DNA of 64,000 nucleotides from Pelomonas aquatica (GTDB taxonomy: Bacteria > Pseudomonadota > Gammaproteobacteria > Burkholderiales > Burkholderiaceae_C). The stretch's first letter is position 1. Every line of letters begins with the position of its first letter. Made by a program: the position numbers and the translations under genes. The DNA lies in the NCBI RefSeq assembly GCF_026712205.1, contig NZ_JAPPUW010000024.1:1-64000 (forward strand), read 5' to 3'. Shown here in pieces: positions 26,368 to 35,021 of the stretch. The notes under the pieces were generated by a model. That model saw only the letters and a list, made by a program, of their open reading frames with translations. It was not told the origin of the DNA and ran no database searches.

Positions 26368-26664
26368 TCTTGATGACCCCGTCGGTCAGGGCTCCCGCGC
26401 AATCCGCGCAGAACCAGGCCCAGCTGCCGGCGTTCTCCAGCGCCTTGTCGGCGCCCAGCTTGCGGGGATTGATCCCTTGGTGCTCATAGGCGTGATCCTT
26501 CGTCTTCACTTCACGGTGGGTGAGCTCATGCACCACGATGCGCGCCCAGTTGGTCTGACCGGGCACGTGTGATGAAAGCCTGCCACTCCTTGTCGCTCGA
26601 GAATTTCTTGCTTGCAAGGCCGGTCAGGATCTCGGTGTACGCCTCTGAAAATCGGGTCGCCATC
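26351..26664 (-). pseudogene. M35-type (Aspzincin) metallopeptidase effector remnant
   Basis: From ATG 26664 (RBS GAGGAGA) the frame reads MATRFSEAYTEILTGLASKK, then FSSDKEWQAFI, then runs into out-of-frame sequence and stops early. A second frame downstream reads WARIVVHELTHREVKTKDHA, with a zinc-binding HELTH motif, and then AGSWAWFCADCAGALTDG, the ending typical of lysine-specific (M35/Aspzincin) metallo-endopeptidases. The frames do not join, and the region between them is too short, so an internal deletion with frameshift has destroyed the gene. It lies directly after clpV at the start of the effector run, so it was probably a T6SS peptidase effector. Confidence 0.75.
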
Positions 26665-26689
26665 GTGGCGTCTCCTCGCTCGAAGTCCG

Positions 26690-29410
26690 TCAGGCAAATT
26701 CGTAGCTGAACCCGCCGTCCGCCACACCCACGCTCACGCCGGCGATGGACTCGCCGCGCATCATCCGGTTGAGAAACTCGCGGCTGACGTCCGGCAGCAT
26801 GGTGTTGGTCAGGATGGCATCGATCATGCGGCCGCCCGACTCGCTCTCGGTGCAGCGCGACACGACCAGCTTGACGACGTCCTCGCCGAAGTTGAACGGA
26901 ATCTGGTAGCGCGCCTCGACGCGCCTCTTGATGCGGCCCAGTTGCAGCTTGACGATGCGGCCCAGCATCTCGTCGGACAGCGGGTAGTACGGAATCGTCA
27001 CCAGCCGGCCCAGCAGCGCCGGCGGGAAGATCTTCAGCAGCGGTTCGCGCAGCGCCTTGGCCATGCCGTCGGGGTCGGGCATCAGGTCGGGGTCCTTGCA
27101 GAGGCTGGCGATCAGGTCGGTGCCGGCGTTGGTCGTCAGCAGGATCAGCGTGTTCTTGAAGTCGATGAAGCGGCCCTCGCCGTCTTCCATGAAACCCTTG
27201 TCGAAGACCTGGAAGAACATCTCGTGCACGTCCGGGTGGGCCTTCTCGACCTCGTCCAGCAGCACGACGCTGTAGGGCTTGCGGCGCACGGCCTCGGTCA
27301 GCACGCCGCCTTCGCCGTAGCCGATGTAGCCCGGAGGCGCGCCCTTGAGCGTGGAGACGGTGTGCGCCTCCTGGTATTCGCTCATGTTGATGGTGATGAG
27401 GTTCTGCTCGCCGCCGTACAGCGCCTCGGCCAGCGCCAGCGCCGTCTCGGTCTTGCCGACGCCGGAGGTGCCGGCCAGCATGAAGACGCCGATCGGCTTG
27501 CTGGGGTTGTCCAGGCCCGCGCGCGAGGTCTGGATGCGCTTGGCGATCATCTCCATCGCGTGGTCCTGGCCGATGACGCGCTGGCCCAGGTGGTCGGCGA
27601 TCTTCAGGATGGTCTCGATCTCGTTGCGCGCCATGCGGCCGACGGGGATGCCGGTCCAGTCGCCGACGACGGCGGCGACGGCCTGGTAGTCCACGGTCGG
27701 CAGGATCAGCGGCGACTCGCCCTGCAGTTCGGCGAGCTTCTTCTGCGCCTCCTGCAGCTGGGCCAGCCAGGCGGCGCGGTCTTCGGCCGACGGCGCATCG
27801 GCGGGTGCCGCGGCATCGGTCTTGGCCTCGGCCTCCAGCGCACTGCCCGTGCCTTCGACCGGCTGCGACGCGGCGCGCAGCTTGGCGCGCAGGCCCAGCA
27901 CCTCGTCGACGAGCTTGCGCTCGGCGGCCCAGCGGGCGTCCAGCGCCTCCAGGCGAGCCTTCTCGGCGCTCAGGTGATCGCGCGCCACGGCCCCGCGCGA
28001 GCCGACGTCGATGCCCACGGCGGCCTCGCGGCCGATGATGCCCAGCTCCACTTCCAGCGCCTCGATGCGCTTGCGCGAGTCGTCCACCTCGGCCGGCGTC
28101 GCATGCAGGCTCACGGCCACCCGCGCGCAGGCGGTGTCGAGCAGGCTGACGCTCTTGTCGGGCAGCTGGCGCGCCGGGATGTAGCGGTGGCTCAGCTTGA
28201 CGGCGGCTTCCAGCGCCTCGTCGAGGATCTGCACCTGGTGGTGCTTCTCCATCGTGCCGGCCACGCCGCGCATCATCAGCACGGCGCGCACTTCGTCGGG
28301 CTCGTCGACCTGCACGGTCTGGAAGCGGCGCGTCAGCGCCGGGTCCTTCTCGATGTGCTTCTTGTACTCGGCGAAGGTGGTCGCGCCGATGGTGCGCAGC
28401 GTGCCGCGGGCCAGCGCCGGCTTCAGCAGGTTGGCCGCGTCGCCGGTGCCGGCCGCGCCGCCGGCGCCGACCAGCGTGTGCGTCTCGTCGATGAACAGGA
28501 TGATGGGCCTGGCGCTGGCCTGCACCTCGTCGATGACGCTGCGCAGGCGCTGCTCGAACTCGCCCTTCATGCTGGCGCCGGCCTGCAGCAGGCCCACGTC
28601 CAGCGCGCGCAGCTCGACGTCCTTCAGGCTGGGCGGCACGTCGCCGCGTGCGATGCGCTGGGCGAAGCCTTCGACGACGGCCGTCTTGCCCACGCCGGCC
28701 TCGCCGACCAGGATGGGGTTGTTCTGGCGCCGGCGCATCAGGATGTCGACGACCTGGCGGATCTCGTCGTCGCGGCCGACGATGGGGTCCATCTTGCCGC
28801 TGCGGGCCTGCTCGGTCAGGTCGACGGTGAACTTCCTCAGCGCCTCCTGCTTGCCCATCGCGGCCGGCGCGATGGCGCCGCTGGCCTCGCCGGGCGCGGC
28901 GGCGCCGGAGCCGTCGCTGGCGGCCTGGCCGTCTTCCGGCGAGCCGGCGACGATCTTGGCCATGCCCTCGGCCAGGTCGTCGGCCTTGATGCGCTCGAAC
29001 TGGCGCGAGATCGCGAACAGCGCGTTGCGCAGGAAGCTCGTCTTCAGCATGCCCAGCAGCACATAGCCGCTGCGCACGGCCGTGTCGCCATACATCAGCG
29101 AGCCGTAGACCCAGCCGCGCTCGATGGCGTTGGTGATGTTCTCGGCGATGTCGGAGATGGCCGTCGCGCCGCGCGGCAGGCGGTCCAGCGCGGTCGTGAG
29201 GTCCTTGGCCAGCACGGCGTCGTCGATGTCGAAGTGGCGCAGGATGCGATGCCAGTCGGAATCGGGGTTCTGGACGATCTGGGCGATCCAGTGCTCCAGC
29301 TCCACATAGGGGTTGCCGCGCAATTTGCAGAACACAGTTGCGCCTTCGACCGCCTTGTAGGTCAGGGCGTTGAGCTTGCCGAAGACGGCGACGCGACTGA
29401 TTTCAGCCAT
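26690..29410 (-). CDS. clpV: T6SS sheath-recycling ATPase ClpV (TssH)
   Basis: A 906-residue AAA+ ATPase of the ClpV class. It has a ClpN-like N-terminal domain (about 1-160), a first AAA module with Walker A GEAGVGKT (236-243), a middle coiled-coil region (about 460-600), and a second AAA module with a GTSGVGKTETALALAE Walker A. It uses ATP to disassemble the contracted TssB-TssC sheath so the machine can fire again. It lies downstream of tssG, separated by 17 bases, and is the last structural gene before the effectors. Confidence 0.97.
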   Translation of the reverse strand: MAEISRVAVFGKLNALTYKAVEGATVFCKLRGNPYVELEHWIAQIVQNPDSDWHRILRHFDIDDAVLAKDLTTALDRLPRGATAISDIAENITNAIERGWVYGSLMYGDTAVRSGYVLLGMLKTSFLRNALFAISRQFERIKADDLAEGMAKIVAGSPEDGQAASDGSGAAAPGEASGAIAPAAMGKQEALRKFTVDLTEQARSGKMDPIVGRDDEIRQVVDILMRRRQNNPILVGEAGVGKTAVVEGFAQRIARGDVPPSLKDVELRALDVGLLQAGASMKGEFEQRLRSVIDEVQASARPIILFIDETHTLVGAGGAAGTGDAANLLKPALARGTLRTIGATTFAEYKKHIEKDPALTRRFQTVQVDEPDEVRAVLMMRGVAGTMEKHHQVQILDEALEAAVKLSHRYIPARQLPDKSVSLLDTACARVAVSLHATPAEVDDSRKRIEALEVELGIIGREAAVGIDVGSRGAVARDHLSAEKARLEALDARWAAERKLVDEVLGLRAKLRAASQPVEGTGSALEAEAKTDAAAPADAPSAEDRAAWLAQLQEAQKKLAELQGESPLILPTVDYQAVAAVVGDWTGIPVGRMARNEIETILKIADHLGQRVIGQDHAMEMIAKRIQTSRAGLDNPSKPIGVFMLAGTSGVGKTETALALAEALYGGEQNLITINMSEYQEAHTVSTLKGAPPGYIGYGEGGVLTEAVRRKPYSVVLLDEVEKAHPDVHEMFFQVFDKGFMEDGEGRFIDFKNTLILLTTNAGTDLIASLCKDPDLMPDPDGMAKALREPLLKIFPPALLGRLVTIPYYPLSDEMLGRIVKLQLGRIKRRVEARYQIPFNFGEDVVKLVVSRCTESESGGRMIDAILTNTMLPDVSREFLNRMMRGESIAGVSVGVADGGFSYEFA

Positions 29411-29427
29411 GGTTTCTCTCCTCTGAG

Positions 29428-30522
29428 CTAGTTCGCTGATTCGGATGTGCCGCTCCCACCCGAGCGGCGCTTCTTCAACAGACGCTGCATGGCAGGTCCG
29501 GGCGTCAAGACGAGGTGAGCGTCCTGCTGGCGCTCACCGCGCTGGCCGAGCCAGCTGGTCCAGCCCAGCCGGCCGGCCATGCCGGGCCGCGTGGCGGGCA
29601 CCTGGTCGCGGTCCAGCACGAGGCGCAGGTCCCAGTGCAGTTCCTCGCCGACGTAGTGCAGGACCAGCGGCACGATGCGCGGCAGCGCGTCGCCGTCGGG
29701 CAGCAGCGCCGCGAAGGCCTTCGCGTCCAGCGGGCCGACGTGGATGCGAAAGCCGTGCTGGCGGTCCCACACGGCGCCGCCCAGCACGGCGCCGCCGCCG
29801 ACGCAGTTGCCGCTGTGCTGGCGCTCGCCCAGCGCGTTGCGGCCGATGCGGGTGCGCTCCGACTCGGGCAGAGGCATCCAGCTGCCGACGAACTGCTCCA
29901 CCTGCACCGGGCGCTGCAGCACGCCGCTCAGCATCTTGGCCAGGCCCTCGGCGCTGCGCACCGGCGAGGACAGGATGCCGGCGAAGTGCAGGCGGGCATG
30001 GTCGTCGGCGCTGTCGCGGTTGCGCAGCGCCGGCGTGCCGATGCCCACCAGCGAGCCGATGAAGGCCGAGATGCGGTCATCGCTGCCACGGTCCAGGCTG
30101 ACGGTGGGCTGGGCCTGCGCCCAGGCGCGGTAGAACAGCAGCAGCAGCCGGTGGTGGAACAGGTCGGCGAAGCGCGTGAAGCCGGCGTCGCCCGCGTGCA
30201 GCAGCCGCTCGCGCGCGTACTCGGTCAGGTGCAGCGGCAGCGGGCCGTTGGGGCCGAACAGGCCGAAGAAGCGCACGTCGATGCGGCCCGCCGAACCGGC
30301 CGTCGGGCCGGTCGCGGAATGCAGCGCGGCCGGCGCGAACGACAGCTCGGGCGACTGGCCCAGCCGCAGCGCCTCGTCCTGCGGGCGCCGCGCCGTGCCC
30401 AGGCGCGGGCGGTCGGGGTTGAGGTTCTCCAGGCGCCGCAGCGCATGGAAGAAGTCGTGCTCCCACGGCGCCTCGTGCAGCTCGCGCCAGAAATCCGCGA
30501 TGGCTGCCGGGGATGTGCTCAT
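29428..30522 (-). CDS. tssG: T6SS baseplate protein TssG
   Basis: A 364-residue TssG (ImpH/VasB, DUF1305) protein of usual length. It opens with the family pattern FWRELHEAPWEHDFFHALRR, followed by FGLFGPNGPLPLHLTEYARE, and has a late PLVLHYVGEELHWDLRLVLD. TssG joins TssF, TssE and TssK to build the baseplate wedge around VgrG. Its start overlaps the tssF stop (ATGA), so the two are translationally coupled in roughly equal amounts, as expected for wedge partners. Confidence 0.96.
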   Translation of the reverse strand: MSTSPAAIADFWRELHEAPWEHDFFHALRRLENLNPDRPRLGTARRPQDEALRLGQSPELSFAPAALHSATGPTAGSAGRIDVRFFGLFGPNGPLPLHLTEYARERLLHAGDAGFTRFADLFHHRLLLLFYRAWAQAQPTVSLDRGSDDRISAFIGSLVGIGTPALRNRDSADDHARLHFAGILSSPVRSAEGLAKMLSGVLQRPVQVEQFVGSWMPLPESERTRIGRNALGERQHSGNCVGGGAVLGGAVWDRQHGFRIHVGPLDAKAFAALLPDGDALPRIVPLVLHYVGEELHWDLRLVLDRDQVPATRPGMAGRLGWTSWLGQRGERQQDAHLVLTPGPAMQRLLKKRRSGGSGTSESAN

Positions 30523-32390
30523 AGGAGTGGCCGAGATCCGTCCTGCGGCTTGCCCGCGAAGATGACGCCGCGCGACGGCGCGCTCAGCTGCAGCTCGGTG
30601 AAGCCGTTCATCGACACATGCCGGCCGAAGAAGCGCTCCAGCACGCAGCCCAGCAGGAAGGCCGAGCCGCCCTGGAAGGCGAGTTCGTCGACGGTCAGCG
30701 CGATCTGCACGCCGCGGCCGAAGGCGATGGGGCCGGGCTTGCGCAGCCGGCGCACGACGGACTCGGTCTTCACGGAGCGCAGGCCGTCGATCTGGCGCTG
30801 CGCCGCCTCGTCGCCCTCACGGGCGTACAGGCGCAGCATCTCGCGCAGCGCGGCGGCGCCCTGCTGCTCGTCGGTGTCCGACAGGCTGAGGTGGTTCAGC
30901 GACAGCTGGTTGATGAAGCGCCAGGCCAGGTTGGACTCGCGCAGCGCCGACTGCGGCCGCGACGGCCCCTTGACGACGCGGATGCCCTTGATCGGCGCGC
31001 TGCCCTCCAGGCCGAGGTCGTCGTCGGTGCCGGTGGTCATCAGCAGCGGCAGGTCGCGGTTGGAGCACAGCGCCTTCACGCTGAGCTGCTGCAGGTCGGC
31101 GCTGAACGGCGCCTCCTTCGTGTCGACGATGGAGACGAAGACCTCGCTGCCGATGTAGCTGGAGCGCGGGCCGGCGCCGCGCAAGTCCTTCTGGCGCGCC
31201 GACAGCAGGCGCGGCTCGCGCTGCATCGTGTAGTAGGCGCCGCGCTCCTCGTCCTCGTGGTGGAAGGCCGCGTACAGCGGCGAGAAGCGGCGCTCGCGCG
31301 CGAGGTCGTTGCCGTGGCCGGTCACTTCCAGCAGGTCGATGATCTCGAAGTCCATCGGCCGCGCGCGGTCCACGACGACGTGGTAGTCGTGCCCCTGCGG
31401 ACCGATCTGCACGCGGTCGCAGCGGCTCTGGAACAGGTTGATGGCCGGCACGCAGTTCAGCGCCAGCGAGCTGGCGTCGACCGACTGCGCCAGCGCGCCG
31501 TTGGCGCGCGAGAACAGCAGCACGATCTCGGCCTCCTGGCCGCCGACGCGGCGCAGCGCGTCGCCGATGCCGGCCAGGTCGAAGAACATGAAGCGGCTCG
31601 GGAAGGCGAAATACTCCTGCAGCAGCCGGTAGCCGCCGAAGCCGCGCGGGCTGACGGGCAGCAGCGCCTGGTCTTCCTCGAAGCCCACGGTGCGCACGCA
31701 GCCCGGTGCGACGGTCTCGTGCTTGCCGCCGCCACTGACGATGACGCCCAGCGTGTGGCCGCAGACCAGCTCGTGCAGCGCATAGCCCAGCTCGCCGCTG
31801 GCCGCGCAGTGCAGGCGCAGCTCGTCCAGCGTCAGCTGGGACAGGTCGGCGCCGCCCGTCGTGCGCAGCCTGATGCGCAGGCCGGACGAGAACTTGCGCC
31901 AGCCGTCCTGGCCGTTCAGCGGCAGGTTGGACGCGTGGCTGAAGTATTCGGCCGACGCCAGCTCCAGCGGCCACATGACCAGCTCGTGCGCGGTGCGGAA
32001 GCGGCAGTCGGTCAGCCCCGCGCGCGCCGACTGGCCGCGCAGCATGCTGCCGCGCGGCAGCGTCACGCCGGTCAGCAGGCCGGCATCGCCCGGATCGGGC
32101 TGGACCTGGGCGATCAGCATGGACGGCAGCGGCGCGAGGAACTGCGGGTAGAGGATCTCGACGAGGTGCTGCGTGAAGCGCGGGAACTCGGCGTCCAGCT
32201 TGAGCTGCACGCGCGCCGCAAGGAAGGCGAAGCCCTCCAGCAGCCGCTCGACATAGGGGTCGGCAACCTCCACGTCCTTGCCCAGGCGCAGCCGCGCGGC
32301 CAGCTTGGGGAATTGCTCGGCGAACTCCTTCCCCATGTCCTGGAGATGCTGGAGCTCCTGCTCGTAATAGCCGATGAGGCGTGGGTCCAT
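30519..32390 (-). CDS. tssF: T6SS baseplate protein TssF
   Basis: A 623-residue TssF (ImpG/VasA, DUF879) protein. The start at 32390 was chosen because MDPRLIGYYEQELQHLQDMG is the family's conserved N-terminus; the in-frame extension upstream is shadow sequence. Other recognisable blocks are VERLLEGFAFLAARVQLKLD, FLAPLPSMLIAQVQPDPGD and a late KPGPIAFGRGVQIALTVDEL. It is the baseplate wedge partner of TssG and TssE. The gap to tssE is 5 bases. Confidence 0.96.
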   Translation of the reverse strand: MDPRLIGYYEQELQHLQDMGKEFAEQFPKLAARLRLGKDVEVADPYVERLLEGFAFLAARVQLKLDAEFPRFTQHLVEILYPQFLAPLPSMLIAQVQPDPGDAGLLTGVTLPRGSMLRGQSARAGLTDCRFRTAHELVMWPLELASAEYFSHASNLPLNGQDGWRKFSSGLRIRLRTTGGADLSQLTLDELRLHCAASGELGYALHELVCGHTLGVIVSGGGKHETVAPGCVRTVGFEEDQALLPVSPRGFGGYRLLQEYFAFPSRFMFFDLAGIGDALRRVGGQEAEIVLLFSRANGALAQSVDASSLALNCVPAINLFQSRCDRVQIGPQGHDYHVVVDRARPMDFEIIDLLEVTGHGNDLARERRFSPLYAAFHHEDEERGAYYTMQREPRLLSARQKDLRGAGPRSSYIGSEVFVSIVDTKEAPFSADLQQLSVKALCSNRDLPLLMTTGTDDDLGLEGSAPIKGIRVVKGPSRPQSALRESNLAWRFINQLSLNHLSLSDTDEQQGAAALREMLRLYAREGDEAAQRQIDGLRSVKTESVVRRLRKPGPIAFGRGVQIALTVDELAFQGGSAFLLGCVLERFFGRHVSMNGFTELQLSAPSRGVIFAGKPQDGSRPLL

Positions 32391-32395
32391 GACGC

Positions 32396-32902
32396 TCAAC
32401 GAGCCAGTTCGCGGATCTGCACGCGCCCGGTCTCGAGGTCGAAGTCGGTGTGCAGCAGCAGCTCCAGCGGCACGGGCTGGGCCCACATCTGGCCGCTGAT
32501 GCGGATGCTGATCTGGTTGCGGTGGCCGATCTGCAGGTCGGACAGCAGCGCCTCCACGCGCAGGCTGTCGGCCAGGATGCGCGGCTCGTGGTCGAGGATG
32601 GCGCGCTTCACCTGGGCCTCCAGCCACGGCGGGTCGATGGACGAGGCCGTCGTGCCCGACAGCGCCGGCAGGCCGAATCCCAGCACGGAACGCGCGGCGC
32701 GCGGGAAATCGCCCAGCCCTTCGACGGCAGCCGGCGCCGTCGCGTTGAACAGCCACTCCAGGTCGCGCAGCACGGCCTCGCGCAGGCGCTGGCGGCTCAT
32801 GACGCGCGCCTCGGCCGGCTCGACGCGCTGCTCCGGATGGTCGTCGCGCAGCCGGTCCAGCAGCGCCGGCTGCAGCCGGTCGATGCCCTTGTTCGTCGTC
32901 AT
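32396..32902 (-). CDS. tssE: T6SS baseplate protein TssE (gp25-like)
   Basis: A 168-residue homologue of phage T4 gp25. It has the lysozyme-like-family blocks LQPALLDRLRDDHPEQ, AVLRDLEWLFNA, GLGDFPRAARSVLGFGLP and a late SIRISGQMWAQPVPLELLLH. It starts sheath assembly on the baseplate. It sits between tagJ (25-base gap) and tssF, the usual order in this T6SS type. Confidence 0.95.
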   Translation of the reverse strand: MTTNKGIDRLQPALLDRLRDDHPEQRVEPAEARVMSRQRLREAVLRDLEWLFNATAPAAVEGLGDFPRAARSVLGFGLPALSGTTASSIDPPWLEAQVKRAILDHEPRILADSLRVEALLSDLQIGHRNQISIRISGQMWAQPVPLELLLHTDFDLETGRVQIRELAR

Positions 32903-32927
32903 GCGCGGCTCACGGCTTGGGAACGGA

Positions 32928-33728
32928 TCACGCCGGCTCGCTGTCGCAGAACGTGATCTCGCGCAGATCCAGCAGCGCCAGATCGCCCGCCTCGGTGGTC
33001 AGCAGGCGCTGGCCCTGGCCGGTGAAGAAGCCCGGCCGCGGCTCGCGCCACTCGGTGCGGCGCGCCAGCGCCAGCTCGGGCACGGCGAGGTCGGTGTCGG
33101 CATAGCGCGTCGGCACCAGGGCCACGGTCTCACCGCCGTTCCTGAACTGCAGCTGCGCCGGCACCCAGACCTTGTCGCGCAGGTCAACGGGCGCTTCCAG
33201 CCGCAGCTGGCTCAGGTGCGAGAACGGCACCCAGTAGTAGCGGCCGTTGATGACGGCTTCCAGCAGCGGGCCCAGGCGCATGTCGGCGTCGGCCAGCCAG
33301 TCGAAGGCCTGGCCGTCGGCCATGCCGGCGCAGGCCGGCGCCTGCTCGAAGGCCTGGGCGCGCAGCGTCTGCGCCGCCTCGGCCTCGCCGCTGCCTTCGC
33401 GCAGCAGAGCTTCGAGCAGCAGCGCCGTCCACGGCTCGGGCTCGCCGAACAGCATGGGCAGCTTTTTGCCGCCGAAGACCTGGGCACGCAGGCGCTCGCA
33501 CTGCAGCGCCTCGCGGTAGGTCTGCACCATCGCCAGCGTGGACGCGTCCAGCTCGCCGGCGACATTGAGTTGATTCAGCGCTCGGTCCCAGCGGCCCAGC
33601 ACGCACAGCAGCTGGAACAGGAAGACGCGCAGCTTGGCGTCGGCGGGGTTGGCGCGGACCTGCTCCGTCAGCAGGCGCAGCGCCAGCTCGGGGTCGCCGT
33701 CGCGGAGGGCTTGTTCGGCTTGGCTCAT
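32928..33728 (-). CDS. tagJ: T6SS accessory protein TagJ (ImpE/SciE)
   Basis: A 266-residue TagJ protein: a TPR-like helical N-terminus (EQALRDGDPELALRLLTEQV, then FLFQLLCVLGRWDRALNQLN) followed by the ImpE domain with PFSHLSQLRLEAPVDLRDKV and VALVPTRYADTD. In other T6SSs TagJ binds the TssB end of the sheath and helps ClpV. Its start overlaps the hcp stop (ATGA), coupling it to the tube subunit. Confidence 0.94.
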   Translation of the reverse strand: MSQAEQALRDGDPELALRLLTEQVRANPADAKLRVFLFQLLCVLGRWDRALNQLNVAGELDASTLAMVQTYREALQCERLRAQVFGGKKLPMLFGEPEPWTALLLEALLREGSGEAEAAQTLRAQAFEQAPACAGMADGQAFDWLADADMRLGPLLEAVINGRYYWVPFSHLSQLRLEAPVDLRDKVWVPAQLQFRNGGETVALVPTRYADTDLAVPELALARRTEWREPRPGFFTGQGQRLLTTEAGDLALLDLREITFCDSEPA

Positions 33729-34210
33729 CCCGGTGTCACCTCGTCCTGGAAGGTCGATGCGCCTTTCATCGCGCCGGTGGCGCTCTGGGCCTTGTATTGC
33801 ACCTCGATCTTGTTGAAGGTCAGCGACAGGCGTTCGGTCAGCAGCGGGTGATCGCCCTCGGAGCTCACTTCCAGCGACGTGATGCGCCCGCCCTGGATCA
33901 CGATGGAGAAGTAGTCCTCCTGCTTGCCGCCGGCCTTGCGCACGGTCAGCACCGCCTTCTTGATCTCGTCGTTGGTCTTCATGACCGACATCAGGCCGGT
34001 GGAGGCGGTGTCCACGTTCTTCGTGATGCGCAGCTCCAGCTGCGCCGGCTTGGTCTCCTTGCCGGAAAAGCCGGTGCTGACGACGCTGGTCATGCCCCAG
34101 CTGAAGTCCAGCACGACCATCTCGGCAGGGTGGGCAGGATCCTCGCTCTCGCCCTTCACGGCGCCGCCGCGCTTGCTTTCGAGCTTCAAGAACATGTCTT
34201 TCTTCGACAT
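33725..34210 (-). CDS. hcp: Hcp-family tube protein (second copy)
   Basis: A 161-residue Hcp/TssD protein, start MSKKDMFLKLESKRGG. It has the Hcp core LDFSWGMTSVVS, ELRITKNVDTASTGLMSV and KKAVLTVRKAGGKQEDYFSI, then LTFNKIEVQYKAQ. It shares the fold of the copy encoded upstream, but the first third is quite different (a longer KGESEDPAHPAEM loop), so the two Hcp proteins could carry different cargo or form a mixed tube. The ATG at 34210 follows GAGG; an in-frame extension to 34321 is unlikely. Confidence 0.92.
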   Translation of the reverse strand: MSKKDMFLKLESKRGGAVKGESEDPAHPAEMVVLDFSWGMTSVVSTGFSGKETKPAQLELRITKNVDTASTGLMSVMKTNDEIKKAVLTVRKAGGKQEDYFSIVIQGGRITSLEVSSEGDHPLLTERLSLTFNKIEVQYKAQSATGAMKGASTFQDEVTPG

Positions 34211-34294
34211 CTCAACCTCACCGGTTTGCGACCCCGCGATGGGATCGGTGATGGCCATGCCCGGGCGACAGCCAGGCAGGGGCACCGAAGCAGC

Positions 34295-34439
34295 GCGGCC
34301 ACCGCGAACGGTGGCCGCCATTCAGCCGGCAGGGCCTGCGCCCGACGACTGCGGAGCCCGCGAGACTCGGCAACCACCCCAGCCCCAGCCCAACTGCCAG
34401 TGTTCGCGGACAGCTCCCGCCGCGAGCGGGAGTCGCCGC
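34295..34439 (-). promoter_or_regulatory. Two hairpins between the two hcp genes
   Basis: In the 238-base hcp-hcp gap lie GCGGCCACCG-CGAA-CGGTGGCCGC (34295-34318, perfect 10-bp stem) and CTCCCGC-CGCGA-GCGGGAG (34421-34439). Neither has a T run, so they are more likely mRNA-stabilising or attenuating structures than terminators. They would set different Hcp levels from one transcript. Confidence 0.45.
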
Positions 34440-34448
34440 GGAGGACGC

Positions 34449-34934
34449 TCAGATGACCGCGTTCTTCGCGATGTCGAACTTCGAGAACACCTGGCCGCCT
34501 TCGGCGCCGCCCGTCTTGGCCTGCTGCTGGTAGGCCACTTCGTACGAAGCGAAGTTGATGCTGACGTTTTCCGTCAGGCGGTCTTCGCCGCCGCTGCCGC
34601 CGGTGCTGACGCTGGAGATCAGCAGGTCCTTCAGCGTGATGACCAGGTATTCCAGGGGCTTGTCGCCCGCCTTGCGCACGGTCAGCACGGCCTTGGCGAT
34701 GTGCTTGCCGGTCGCGCAGTGCGTCATCAGCACGGTGGACGACTTGTCGATGTACTTGGTCACGCTCAGGTCCTGGACGTTGACCTTGCCGGCGCCGCCG
34801 CCCGTGGACGTGTGCGTCGTGCCGGACTGGCTCATGCCCCAGCTCCAGGCCAGCACGTCGATCGACTTGGGGTGCTTCGAATCGACGGATTCGCCGTCGA
34901 TGCCATCGAACTTGATGAACATGTCTACAGCCAT
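34449..34934 (-). CDS. hcp: Hcp tube protein (first copy)
   Basis: A 161-residue Hcp/TssD of the usual length. It contains MFIKFDGIDGESVDSKHPKS, VLAWSWGMSQSG, KVNVQDLSVTKYIDKSSTVL, then AKAVLTVRKAGDKPLEYLVI. Hexameric rings of Hcp stack into the inner tube expelled by the sheath. This copy is closest to the canonical Hcp and follows tssC by 87 bases, so it is probably the main tube subunit. A second hcp lies directly downstream. Confidence 0.96.
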   Translation of the reverse strand: MAVDMFIKFDGIDGESVDSKHPKSIDVLAWSWGMSQSGTTHTSTGGGAGKVNVQDLSVTKYIDKSSTVLMTHCATGKHIAKAVLTVRKAGDKPLEYLVITLKDLLISSVSTGGSGGEDRLTENVSINFASYEVAYQQQAKTGGAEGGQVFSKFDIAKNAVI

Positions 34935-35021
34935 GATCCCTTCTCCTTCAGTTATCGATTACCGAACAAAAAACCGCTGCAGGTTGCGCCGGACGGCGGC
35001 ATGCCCTGGCGGCAACGCCGC

